Shown one piece after another: positions 7,624-15,579 of a stretch of 64,000 nucleotides of DNA. The DNA lies in NCBI GenBank assembly GCA_011391695.1, contig JAABQB010000011.1, positions 1 through 64,000 on the forward strand. Reading direction: 5' to 3'. A model generated the notes under the pieces. That model did not search any database and was not told the origin of the DNA. It was given only the letters and a program-made list of their open reading frames with translations. The stretch's first letter is position 1. Every line of letters begins with the position of its first letter. This stretch comes from Desulfobacteraceae bacterium (GTDB lineage: Bacteria; Desulfobacterota; Desulfobacteria; Desulfobacterales; RPRI01). The translations under genes and the position numbers were made by a program.

Positions 7624-10602
7624 TTATTTACAGTCCTGCGACTGATAAATGACACAAATTGATTTTTTCCCCTGAATTTTTATCGTTAAAGGATTATCAA
7701 CCCGGACATGCCTGATATATTGTGTTTCCTGAACCATGGGAAGTGATTCCAGGTAGCTCAAATCCAGAATATCGGTTGAATCCTCCACGACTGTAATATA
7801 TGGAATGCCCAAGGAGGTTATATTTTGAAAAAAATGAGACCCCTGAGACGGATCCGCATGAATATGACCATTTTTCAATTCTATAATTGCACCAACACCG
7901 GAAATATTCCGCCACTGAACTGGAATACCTAACCACCTGTCAGATGAACCCCATCGTCCCGGTCCCAATAATAGATACCGCCTCTTTTCCTTTGTCAGCA
8001 ACGTATTGATTTCGCCAATTTCTTCTGCCATCTGAAGCGTGGCATCGACTTTGAAACTATTTGGTTTGACATAAACGATATCGGATATATTCTCATATTT
8101 TCCGTTTCCCAGAGCATTTTGTGAAAAGCACAGAGCTTTTTTTATTTCCTCATCGGTAATTGCCACGTCATTTTGATCTATTTCCGTTGCCAATGGTCTC
8201 ATTTGCAGAAAGAAAAATTCATTTTTCCGCCGTTTTTCGGTGCCCAGATTTACAGAAAATTCGATCTCAATTGGGCATCCCATTCCTTTTCTTCCCAGCT
8301 CCAGAAGTTCATATAGCAGTCGAGGTAATGGAAAGAGATCATGTTTCATAACAGATGCAAATGTGGCTATTTTTGCTCCTGGAATATTGCCACTGTCCCG
8401 AACACGATGTTCATTCACGATATAGGTACTGCAAAGCAGCCTGATTGGAAGTTCGGTTTCCGCCTCATCAATTTCCCGCTTCTCCAAATTAGAATACCGG
8501 CTGAAATTAAGATGTTCCGGATAATTCTTTAATTTCAGGGCATAAAAATATCGCTGTGAATTGGTCAGGATATCTTCGACGGTTGTAAATTGAGGCAAAA
8601 TCCGCGGATGTCGGGGTGAAAAACGAAAGGCTTTTTCCCCTTCAACAACCATTTTCCCTAACCCTATTGCGATATGCGCAATCCCGTCTTCGGGTTTCAT
8701 GTGGGAAATAGGATAAAAATTATGGGATTGTGCAACGCCGGATATGGCCGGATAATAATAATCCCCGTATGCTTCCCCAACAAGTTTCTGAACAATCACA
8801 GCCATTGACTCTTCCTGGGGTTGACTGACCGAATGCATGGTGAATGATTTAGGATCTTCGTAATAGGTTGATGCATACACCAGTTTGATTGCATCTATAA
8901 GCTGCGAAAGCCTTATACCTATGTCCGGATTATTATTGGGTATCATATAGGTATGATAGAGTCCTGCGTATGGCTGATAATGTGCATCTTCAAGCAGACT
9001 CGAGGATCGGATAGAGAGGGGATAGTTGACCTGTTTCAAAAAAACTTCCAGATCCGAAACCAGCCAATCCGGCATTTTTGCCTGTAAAAAAATCCGAGCG
9101 ATATCCTCATCGGAAATATTAGTTTTTGATACATATTGCAGTTGATTCAACGTGATAAATGATTCAAATCCCTGGGTGGTGATGACCAGAGTCTTTGGAA
9201 TGTGGATCTCTATCTGGGGATAGGGATCACAAAGTCCGACATGCTGGTTTAGAAAGACGGACATGAATGCAAGTCCCCTGGCTTTTCCGCCAAGAGATCC
9301 ATCTCCTATCTTGACAAAATCCATTGTATCGGAATCGAACGTATTAGCATTGAATTGTGCTACCACTCCTTTTTGTTGAAGTTTTCTGAGTGTATGAAGG
9401 CCTGAAACTATGTAATCCCGCATTTCCGCTATGTTGGCAAAATCACCGGCCTGAACCTCCCTGAAGGTAGAGGCCAATGCAAATTCGGATCTTGCCATTA
9501 GCCAGTTGGAAAAATGATTCCGCGAAGCATGATACAGAAGTGATTCATCTGGTATGTTTGCTGCCTTGATCTCAAGCGTTCTAAGGTTTGATGCCCTGTC
9601 AATCTCCTTGCCGTCAGGTGTTCGAAAAATAAAATCTCCAAAGCCCAGGTGGTTCAGGAAAAACTGGTGAAGTTCAACCAGCAGATTGGGAGAATTTTTA
9701 TCCAGAAAAACAGCTGAGATATGCTCTGCTTTATGTCTGTTTTTGGATTCCGAGCTTAATAACAGAATCGGCAGATCCGGTATTTCCTGTTTGATCAATG
9801 CCAGAATCTCTAATCCTGCATTATCGTTCGGTTGACCGTTTCTGGGAATTCGGGTATCTGAAATTACACCAATCAGATAGTTCCGATATTTCTGATACAG
9901 ATTAATTGCTTCTTCGTAGGTTTCGGCCAGCATGATTTTGGGCCGGCTGCGCATCCGGAGAAGCCGATGCTCCTCATTCAAGCCAACACCGAGTACCGCC
10001 TGGGTCTGCTTAACAACCTCTTTGTAAATCAAAGGCAGAAATGTGGAATAATACTGTGGAGAATCCTCCACAAGAATAAGAACCCTAACCATGGCCAGCT
10101 GGGTGTCCCGGTCTATATTCAGACAATCTTCGGCGTTTTTAACCAAAGCAAGCAACAGATCAGAATTACCGGACCATATAAAGATTTTGTCAATGCCAGG
10201 GATTTTTTGATATTCGCCCTGGGGAAATATTGACCGTATGCTGTGACTTAGCAAAATGACCGGTAGATCCGGATATATATTCTTAATCTGTTTCCCCAAA
10301 GTTCGGGCATCCATGTCCTCCACATGCGGCATAGTGATGACCATGTCAAAATTTTTCCGCTCAAGAAGTGACAATGCCTCATGGCCTGAGAATGTACGAG
10401 TTACTCGGGGCGGAAGACTTAAATTCAGTCCGCTGTATTCATTTATGATCCGGGATGCCAGACTGCGATCCTCCTCCATGATATATGCATCATAAGAACT
10501 TGAAACCAAAAGTATTTCCCTGACTTTGATCGACATGATCTCATGAAACATTTTGAACTGGCAATAAAACTCGTTAGGAATTTCATTGGTTTTCAGGGTC
10601 AT
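7624..10602 (-). CDS. Receiver-like plus PEP/pyruvate-binding protein, PEP-synthase-related, no phosphohistidine domain seen
   Basis: A 992-aa protein. Residues 30-170 and 170-320 each resemble a degenerate response-regulator receiver (ILLVSSSYDAYIMEEDRS..., LILVEDSPQYYSTFL). From about 430 it has the ATP-grasp nucleotide-binding domain of PEP synthase and pyruvate phosphate dikinase: GDGSLGGKARGLAFM, later PLSIRSSSLLEDAHYQPYAG. Near the C-terminus is LLGPGRWGSSDRWLGIPV. The swivelling phosphohistidine domain (GGxTSHAA motif) and the PEP-forming barrel are not visible, so it is unlikely to be a complete PEP synthase. Lying between GltB-like and gdhA genes suggests a role in sensing or gating nitrogen-carbon balance. 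That is inference. Confidence 0.7.
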   Translation of the reverse strand: MTLKTNEIPNEFYCQFKMFHEIMSIKVREILLVSSSYDAYIMEEDRSLASRIINEYSGLNLSLPPRVTRTFSGHEALSLLERKNFDMVITMPHVEDMDARTLGKQIKNIYPDLPVILLSHSIRSIFPQGEYQKIPGIDKIFIWSGNSDLLLALVKNAEDCLNIDRDTQLAMVRVLILVEDSPQYYSTFLPLIYKEVVKQTQAVLGVGLNEEHRLLRMRSRPKIMLAETYEEAINLYQKYRNYLIGVISDTRIPRNGQPNDNAGLEILALIKQEIPDLPILLLSSESKNRHKAEHISAVFLDKNSPNLLVELHQFFLNHLGFGDFIFRTPDGKEIDRASNLRTLEIKAANIPDESLLYHASRNHFSNWLMARSEFALASTFREVQAGDFANIAEMRDYIVSGLHTLRKLQQKGVVAQFNANTFDSDTMDFVKIGDGSLGGKARGLAFMSVFLNQHVGLCDPYPQIEIHIPKTLVITTQGFESFITLNQLQYVSKTNISDEDIARIFLQAKMPDWLVSDLEVFLKQVNYPLSIRSSSLLEDAHYQPYAGLYHTYMIPNNNPDIGIRLSQLIDAIKLVYASTYYEDPKSFTMHSVSQPQEESMAVIVQKLVGEAYGDYYYPAISGVAQSHNFYPISHMKPEDGIAHIAIGLGKMVVEGEKAFRFSPRHPRILPQFTTVEDILTNSQRYFYALKLKNYPEHLNFSRYSNLEKREIDEAETELPIRLLCSTYIVNEHRVRDSGNIPGAKIATFASVMKHDLFPLPRLLYELLELGRKGMGCPIEIEFSVNLGTEKRRKNEFFFLQMRPLATEIDQNDVAITDEEIKKALCFSQNALGNGKYENISDIVYVKPNSFKVDATLQMAEEIGEINTLLTKEKRRYLLLGPGRWGSSDRWLGIPVQWRNISGVGAIIELKNGHIHADPSQGSHFFQNITSLGIPYITVVEDSTDILDLSYLESLPMVQETQYIRHVRVDNPLTIKIQGKKSICVIYQSQDCK

Positions 10603-10708
10603 GGAAGATATCGCGTTTTTGTGTTATGATTTATAAGACTCATCTTTGTATCATTCATATTAGGCTGAATATTGAAAAGATCAATATGATCAGCTATATT
10701 CGTACGGA

Positions 10709-12292
10709 TCACGCATCGATAATTGCCAGTGCCTCATCCCGAAATGCATCCATTACATAAGGAATACCGGTCACTTTTGTGCATTCCTCGGTCAATGAGA
10801 AAATGTCCTTTCGGCTGATGTACTTGACTTCCCAGTTTCTGGAACCTGCCATCAACTGCTGAAGCCCTACCTTGAGTTTATCAATGGCGCTGAAAATACC
10901 GATTGAACCCAAGGGGAAGGTTTCCACATCCACTCCATACTTTTGTTTTAGAACTTCATAATTCATAAAAATTTCTTCTTTGGTGGCTCCATAGCGGGCT
11001 ACAGAAGCAGGAAGACCTTTATCTTCTCCTTTAAGCCATTTTTCCGCATTTTTTCCAACCATTCCAGGAATCATCAGCGCCCTTCCCATGCAAACCGCCT
11101 TGCAGTATGGTGCTCCCATGGCCAATGCCTTGAATACATGATCTTCAGATGAAAAACCGCCTGCAAATGCAATATCCGGAACCCGTTTGCCCCGTTTAGC
11201 CAGACGATCACACAATTCATAGGCCATTGAATGAAGATAAATAGAGGGAATTCCCCATTCACACATCATTCTCCAGGGGCTCATTCCGGTTCCACCCGGT
11301 GCACCGTCAATGGTCAGCAGATCGATTCCGGCGTCACTGGACCAGCGGATAGCCATGGCCAGTTCTCTCATCGGATAGGCTCCGGTTTTCAGAGTAATCC
11401 GTTTTGCTCCCATTTTTCGAATCCGCTCCACTTCTTTCATAAAGCCTTCCTGATCAATAAATCCCAACCGGGAATGACGCTCAAACTGTTTTAATGGACC
11501 GGCCTTGAATGCTGCCTGAAAAGCGGGTACCTCGGGATCAGGGGTTACAATATAACCGCGCTTTTTCAGCTCCAGTGCCCGTGTTAGTGAATCTACCTTG
11601 ATCTCGCCGCCGATGCATTTGGCGCCCTGGCCCCATTTCAATTCTATTGTCTCGACACCCAGTTTTTCTATAACATATTCCGCAACACCATTTCGAGTAT
11701 CTTCAACATTCATTTGAACCAGTATATCACCGTACCCATCATAATATCTTCGATATTCACGAACCCTTCTGTCCATTTCCGGTGATTTGGAGACTTTGCC
11801 ATTCTTGTTCAGCTCAAGTTCCGGATCAATACCGCACACGTTCTCTCCGCATACCAGAACTATGCCGCTGATGGCTGCGCCAATCGCAAAATGCTCCCAG
11901 TTTTTTCTTGCAATATCAGTGCTTCCCAGTGCGCCTGTAAAAACGGGAACTTTCATTTTAATCTTTTCGGTCACACCAAAAGATGTTTCGGTATTTACAT
12001 TAGGAAATGTGGCCTGATCCGGGTCGGCAGCAACACCCTTTGCACCCATGGCATATCCCATGATATTGAGGTGGGAATAATCAACAGGATAATCCTTGTC
12101 GGCACCGGCGGTAATGCTTCCGAACGGAGATGGATAAAGAAGTTCTCTGCCTCTGAATGTGGCATGAAACATGTCACAGTTTCCGCGACAGCCGTCAAGG
12201 CATCGGCTGCAGATACCTGATTGTGGGGCAACATTGCGGGAACGGTTACTGGTCTGAAGGGCATCGTTTGAATTTGGATGGTGAAGGTTCAT
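10709..12292 (-). CDS. FMN-binding glutamate-synthase family protein (GltB synthase domain only)
   Basis: A 527-aa protein equivalent to the FMN/synthase half of glutamate synthase large subunit, without the N-terminal glutaminase domain. Motifs: GAPGGTGMSPWRMM in the FMN-barrel region, VQMNVEDTRNGVAEYVIEKLG, IELKWGQGAKCIGGEI, and FAGGFSSEDHVFKALAMGA. The N-terminus has a Cys-rich CSRCLDGCRGNC (about residues 28-39) that could hold a metal or iron-sulfur cluster. Such stand-alone proteins are common in anaerobes, and their amide donor and electron donor are often unknown. A GGAGAATAAAATG start region follows an ANTAR-type antitermination leader (12293-12422), so expression is probably switched by the adjacent GAF-ANTAR protein. 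Confidence 0.85.
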   Translation of the reverse strand: MNLHHPNSNDALQTSNRSRNVAPQSGICSRCLDGCRGNCDMFHATFRGRELLYPSPFGSITAGADKDYPVDYSHLNIMGYAMGAKGVAADPDQATFPNVNTETSFGVTEKIKMKVPVFTGALGSTDIARKNWEHFAIGAAISGIVLVCGENVCGIDPELELNKNGKVSKSPEMDRRVREYRRYYDGYGDILVQMNVEDTRNGVAEYVIEKLGVETIELKWGQGAKCIGGEIKVDSLTRALELKKRGYIVTPDPEVPAFQAAFKAGPLKQFERHSRLGFIDQEGFMKEVERIRKMGAKRITLKTGAYPMRELAMAIRWSSDAGIDLLTIDGAPGGTGMSPWRMMCEWGIPSIYLHSMAYELCDRLAKRGKRVPDIAFAGGFSSEDHVFKALAMGAPYCKAVCMGRALMIPGMVGKNAEKWLKGEDKGLPASVARYGATKEEIFMNYEVLKQKYGVDVETFPLGSIGIFSAIDKLKVGLQQLMAGSRNWEVKYISRKDIFSLTEECTKVTGIPYVMDAFRDEALAIIDA

Positions 12293-12422
12293 TTTATTCT
12301 CCTTATTGAAAAATTGAAAAGCGCCTATACCTCTGCTGCATGCGAAGTATAGACGCCATTGTCTTAACCCAAATAAATTTCCTTACGCCTTTGTAAGCCA
12401 ATTTATTTAAACTATTAAATTA
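12293..12422 (-). ncRNA. ANTAR-responsive antitermination leader of the GltB-like gene
   Basis: Read on the minus strand, the leader has two small hairpins with six-base loops. P1 (12382-12397) is CTTAC-AAAGGC-GTAAG. P2 (12351-12364) is AGAC-AATGGC-GTCT. Both loops have A at position 1 and G at position 4, the known ANTAR target signature. The 3' arm of P2 is also the 5' arm of the terminator stem (12321-12356), so P2 and the terminator exclude each other. A GAF-ANTAR protein gene lies directly upstream. This is the classic layout of EutV/NasR-type antitermination. The start of the leader depends on the proposed promoter. Confidence 0.8.
12309..12356 (-). terminator. Conditional intrinsic terminator in the leader
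   Basis: On the minus strand GCGTCTATAC (12356-12347) pairs with GTATAGGCGC (12330-12321) across a 16-base loop, with one mismatch in the ten-base-pair stem, and is followed by TTTTCAATTTTT (12320-12309). It sits about 17 bases before the GltB-like start codon. Bases 12351-12356 are shared with ANTAR hairpin P2. Confidence 0.8.
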
Positions 12423-12428
12423 TGGCTT

Positions 12429-12457
12429 TTTTTAGACACACTTAATAATATTGTCAA
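12429..12457 (-). promoter_or_regulatory. Sigma-70-like promoter for the GltB-like transcript
   Basis: On the minus strand a perfect -35 TTGACA (12457-12452) is followed after exactly 17 bases by TAAAAA (12434-12429), a 4/6 match to the -10 box. Transcription would begin just upstream of the two ANTAR hairpins. It lies after the stop codon of the GAF-ANTAR gene, so the target has its own start site. Confidence 0.6.
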
Positions 12458-12526
12458 GAAATTTTTATTCGAAAATTATCAAATATCAGTTTCGATCTAA
12501 ATGACTTATAAGCGGTGAATGAATTG

Positions 12527-13246
12527 CTATTGCTGATCAAGATCTTCTGAAAGCAGAATAGCTTCTGCGACATTGCGGAGGGATTTCCTTGTATCCATGC
12601 TTCGTTTCTGTATCCAGCGGTAGGCCTCTTCACCTGTTTTATTCCGACGGAGCATGAGAATTTCTTTGGCTCTATCCACAAGCTTGCGGGTTTCAAGCTC
12701 TTCCTGGATAATTTTTGTTTTTACCATCAATTCCGTGTTCATTATTGCGGCAGCAGCCTGGTTGGCAACAGTTCTTATAAGATTGACGTCTGTTTCAGAA
12801 AACAAGCGGGGGGTTGATGTGAAACAGTTTATGACACCAATAATTTTTTCGTCCTTTACTTCAAGCGGGACACCTACCATTGAAACAAGCCCCAGTTTTT
12901 TTGCCATCTCCTTTTCTTTGAACCTTTCATCTTTAAGGACATCTTCAATAATCAAAGGTTTTTTATGAGTGGCAACAAAACCGACCACGCCTTCATTCAT
13001 ATTCAATGAGCGATCCTTTACATAAACAGGATCAAGAGCCTGGGTTGCCTTAAGGCGGATCTTGTTCGGAGAAACACTTTCATCTATAAGCCAGAGTGAG
13101 CAGATTTCAACGCCTGTAACCTTCGCTGTAACCATCACGATAAGCTTAAGGATATCTTCGAGATAGAGATCTGAAGTAATGACCCTGCTGATATCCATGA
13201 GGGCTTTGATATATTTATTATAGGTTTCCTGAGATTCTATTTTCAT
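12527..13246 (-). CDS. GAF-ANTAR RNA-binding antiterminator
   Basis: A 239-aa cytoplasmic regulator. Residues about 20-165 form a GAF domain (LEDILKLIVMVTAKVTGVEICSLWL, then GEGVVGF-like and VGVPLEVKDEKIIGVINCF). A short coiled coil (MVKTKIIQEELETRKLVDRAKEIL) leads into a C-terminal ANTAR domain (about 170-235) with RAKEILMLRRNKTGEEAYRW and RKSLRNVAEAILL. ANTAR proteins bind paired hexaloop RNA hairpins and prevent terminator formation, usually after ligand- or kinase-driven dimerisation. A matching leader lies 100-200 bases downstream, before the GltB-like gene, making that gene the likely target. The GAF ligand is unknown; a nitrogen signal is plausible from context. Confidence 0.88.
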   Translation of the reverse strand: MKIESQETYNKYIKALMDISRVITSDLYLEDILKLIVMVTAKVTGVEICSLWLIDESVSPNKIRLKATQALDPVYVKDRSLNMNEGVVGFVATHKKPLIIEDVLKDERFKEKEMAKKLGLVSMVGVPLEVKDEKIIGVINCFTSTPRLFSETDVNLIRTVANQAAAAIMNTELMVKTKIIQEELETRKLVDRAKEILMLRRNKTGEEAYRWIQKRSMDTRKSLRNVAEAILLSEDLDQQ

Positions 13247-13371
13247 GGTATATTATTTTAACGGTTTATGGAAAAAGTGAGCGATTGCAATTATCGCGAT
13301 TTTGTATAAAATTGACTTTAATATGTATATGCAATGCACAGGAATGTGTCAATACCTTAAGAAATGGAGGA

Positions 13372-13435
13372 TTCAAGGGTTCAAGAGGTCAAGGATTCGA
13401 GTGAAAAGCACTTGAACCCTCAAAGCCTTGCCCCC
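13372..13435. repeat. Octamer repeat array
   Basis: Successive 8-mers such as GGATTCAA, GGGTTCAA, GAGGTCAA, GGATTCGA, then CACTTGAA, CCCTCAAA and GCCTTGCC. It is the same octamer family as at about 1590-1625 and 4100-4131. A TTG inside it is in frame with the downstream peptidase but is unlikely to be the real start. Confidence 0.6.
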
Positions 13436-13463
13436 TTTTCCCCAGCTAAATCAGGAGGAGTTA

Positions 13464-14582
13464 TTGGATAATATAATAAAAAAAAGAATAGCTTGTGTTA
13501 AAGAAAAGTTTTCAATACTGAATATTGACACTTTGATGGTGCTTGTAGATGAAAACCGACGTTATTTAAGCGGGTTCCGCGGTCACGATACCCAGTTCGA
13601 TGAATCAGCCGGGGCACTCTTTATTTCCAATTCAGGTCTTATTCTTGCAACTGATTCAAGATATGAGGAACAGGCCGTGAAAGAAGCCCCTCTTTATGAA
13701 GTTATATGCTGCAAGGAAGGACTTTTTAGACAGATTCCCGCAATACTTAAATCTCTTGGGACAAAAAAACTTGGGTTTGAAAGTGTACGTATTTCACATC
13801 TTGAATATAAAAAAATGGCAACGGTGATAAAATCAAGAAATATTAAAGTCAAATTTGTCGAAACTGAAAATGTTGTTGAAAGCCTCAGGGAAATAAAAAA
13901 TGAAGAAGAGATTGGATCAATAAAAAAGGCTCTTTTAATAGCAGAATCGGTTTTCAGAGGTATTCAGGGATATGTCAGAGCCGGGATTACCGAAAAAGAA
14001 GCAGCCTGGAAAATTGAAAAAGGAATCCGTGAAGCAGGAGCAGAAAGCATCTCTTTTCCGACAATCGTCGCATCCGGACCTAACAGCGCCCTTCCTCATG
14101 CAATACCTTCGGACCGTAAATTTAAAAAAGGTGAGCCGATTCTTTTCGACTGGGGGGCAAAGGTTGATGGATACTGTTCCGACATTTCAAGAACCATAGT
14201 AATCGGAAGGCCTGATGAGCTTTTTAGAAAGGTTTACAAAACGGTTCTTGATGCCCAATCCTTGGCAATAAAAGCAATAAAACCAGGGGCAGATTCCAGA
14301 TCTATTGACGGAGTTGCGCGCAGTCATATTGAAAAAATGGGCTTTAAAGGAAGATTCGGACACAGTCTCGGTCATGGCACAGGACTGTCAATCCATGAAC
14401 AACCAAGATTGAGTCCATTGAAAAATTCGATCCTGGAGTCTCAAATGGTATTTACAATTGAACCAGGGATATATATTCCCGGCTGGGGAGGAATAAGGCT
14501 TGAAAACATGGTTGTCGTCAGAAAAAATAAAGCCGAAGTTCTTAATAAGCTTGATTCCTCAAAATATTTAATTGGTGTTTAA
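13464..14582 (+). CDS. pepP: Xaa-Pro aminopeptidase (M24 family)
   Basis: A 372-aa metallopeptidase that removes an N-terminal residue before proline, in the cytoplasm. An N-terminal creatinase-like domain (to about residue 125) is followed by the pita-bread M24 domain. Metal and catalytic residues are visible: the HAIPSDRKFKKGEPILFDWGA segment with DWGAKVDGYCSDISRT (two Asp ligands), then GHSLGHGTGLSIHEQP, then FTIEPGIYIPGWGGIRLEN (Glu ligands). The open frame extends to a TTG at 13428 inside a repeat. TTG 13464 is preferred because a perfect AGGAGG (13453-13458) stands 5 bases before it. xerD follows 4 bases after the stop. Confidence 0.9.
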   Translation: MDNIIKKRIACVKEKFSILNIDTLMVLVDENRRYLSGFRGHDTQFDESAGALFISNSGLILATDSRYEEQAVKEAPLYEVICCKEGLFRQIPAILKSLGTKKLGFESVRISHLEYKKMATVIKSRNIKVKFVETENVVESLREIKNEEEIGSIKKALLIAESVFRGIQGYVRAGITEKEAAWKIEKGIREAGAESISFPTIVASGPNSALPHAIPSDRKFKKGEPILFDWGAKVDGYCSDISRTIVIGRPDELFRKVYKTVLDAQSLAIKAIKPGADSRSIDGVARSHIEKMGFKGRFGHSLGHGTGLSIHEQPRLSPLKNSILESQMVFTIEPGIYIPGWGGIRLENMVVVRKNKAEVLNKLDSSKYLIGV

Positions 14583-14586
14583 TCAG

Positions 14587-15483
14587 ATGCCATCCATTGA
14601 CTTTCTTGTCGATCAATATCTTAACTACCTGCTCGTTGAAAAGGGGCTCTCAAAAAAAACCCTCGAATCATACGGAAGCGATATCGCAAGATATACCGAA
14701 TTTCTTGATAAAAAGGGAATAAAAGATATTTCCGATGCCGATACTTCCGTAATCCTCAAGCATATAATTTCACTCAGAGATGAAGGAATGAAAGCAAGGT
14801 CAAGAGCCAGGCATCTTATAACCTTAAGAGGTTTTTACAAATTCCTGGCACAGGAGAAATTTATATCCCATGATCCAGCAAGGATGGTTGACCTTCCCAA
14901 AAGCGGGCTCCACCTTCCTCATGTACTATCGGTTGATGAGGTTAAAAATCTTCTGAGTGTTCCCGATATGAGCAAACCTTCGGGTTTAAGGGATTCTGCT
15001 ATGATTGAGCTACTTTATGCAGCAGGCCTCAGGGTTTCAGAACTTATTAACCTGAAACTTTTCGATGTCAATATTGATGCCTGCTTTGTAAGGGTGTTCG
15101 GAAAAGGTTCGAAAGAAAGAGTGGTTCCGATAGGTCTTTTCGCAAAAGAAAAAATTAATGAGTATATCAAAACTGCAAGACCGGTTCTGCTTAAAAAATA
15201 CATGAGCCATTTTTTATTTGTTGGAAGAAAAGGAAAGCCATTAACCCGTCAGGGATTCTGGAAATTGATAAAACGCTATGCGACCAGAGCCGATATCAGA
15301 AAAACAATCACCCCTCACAGTTTAAGGCACTCCTTTGCGACACATCTCCTTGAAGGGGGAGCCGATTTACGATCTGTTCAGGTTATGCTTGGGCATGTTG
15401 ATATCTCAACAACACAGATTTACACCCATGTCGTACGGGAACATTTAAAGAAGATACACAGTAAGTTTCATCCCAGAGGTTGA
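14587..15483 (+). CDS. xerD: Tyrosine recombinase XerD/XerC
   Basis: A 298-aa site-specific recombinase of the length usual for XerC/XerD, which resolve chromosome dimers at dif during division. The N-terminal SAM-like DNA-binding domain (residues 1-90, YLNYLLVEKGLSKKTLESYGSDI) precedes the catalytic domain with LLYAAGLRVSELINL (Arg), KGSKERVVPI (Lys), HSLRHSFATHLL (HxxR), GHVDISTTQIYTHV (His and nucleophilic Tyr). Upstream TTG and GTG codons are in frame but overlap pepP. ATG 14587 gives the canonical MPSIDFLVDQYLNYL start. XerD rather than XerC is an educated guess. It probably shares a transcript with pepP. Confidence 0.9.
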   Translation: MPSIDFLVDQYLNYLLVEKGLSKKTLESYGSDIARYTEFLDKKGIKDISDADTSVILKHIISLRDEGMKARSRARHLITLRGFYKFLAQEKFISHDPARMVDLPKSGLHLPHVLSVDEVKNLLSVPDMSKPSGLRDSAMIELLYAAGLRVSELINLKLFDVNIDACFVRVFGKGSKERVVPIGLFAKEKINEYIKTARPVLLKKYMSHFLFVGRKGKPLTRQGFWKLIKRYATRADIRKTITPHSLRHSFATHLLEGGADLRSVQVMLGHVDISTTQIYTHVVREHLKKIHSKFHPRG

Positions 15484-15504
15484 CACCGGAAAAACAATCC
15501 GTTC

Positions 15505-15526
15505 TTGACACAAAATCGTATTTTGT
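15505..15526 (+). promoter_or_regulatory. Possible -35 box with overlapping palindromic operator before the PfaD-like gene
   Basis: TTGACA at 15505-15510 is followed by ACAAAAT-CGT-ATTTTGT (15510-15526), a perfect 7-bp inverted repeat. A repressor bound there would cover the promoter spacer. The expected -10 position is poor (TAGGAG), so the promoter itself is uncertain. It stands 54 bases before the first Pfa gene and is the only obvious regulatory candidate for the Pfa-Ole locus. Confidence 0.35.
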
Positions 15527-15579
15527 TTAGGAGTAAAGTTTCTTAAGATATGGTAAAATTAAAAATCCCATAAGAAAGG

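Noticed and set aside
13428-13463. TTG 13428 as start of the Xaa-Pro peptidase
   Set aside because: It lies in an octamer repeat and lacks a ribosome site; TTG 13464 has AGGAGG 5 bases upstream.
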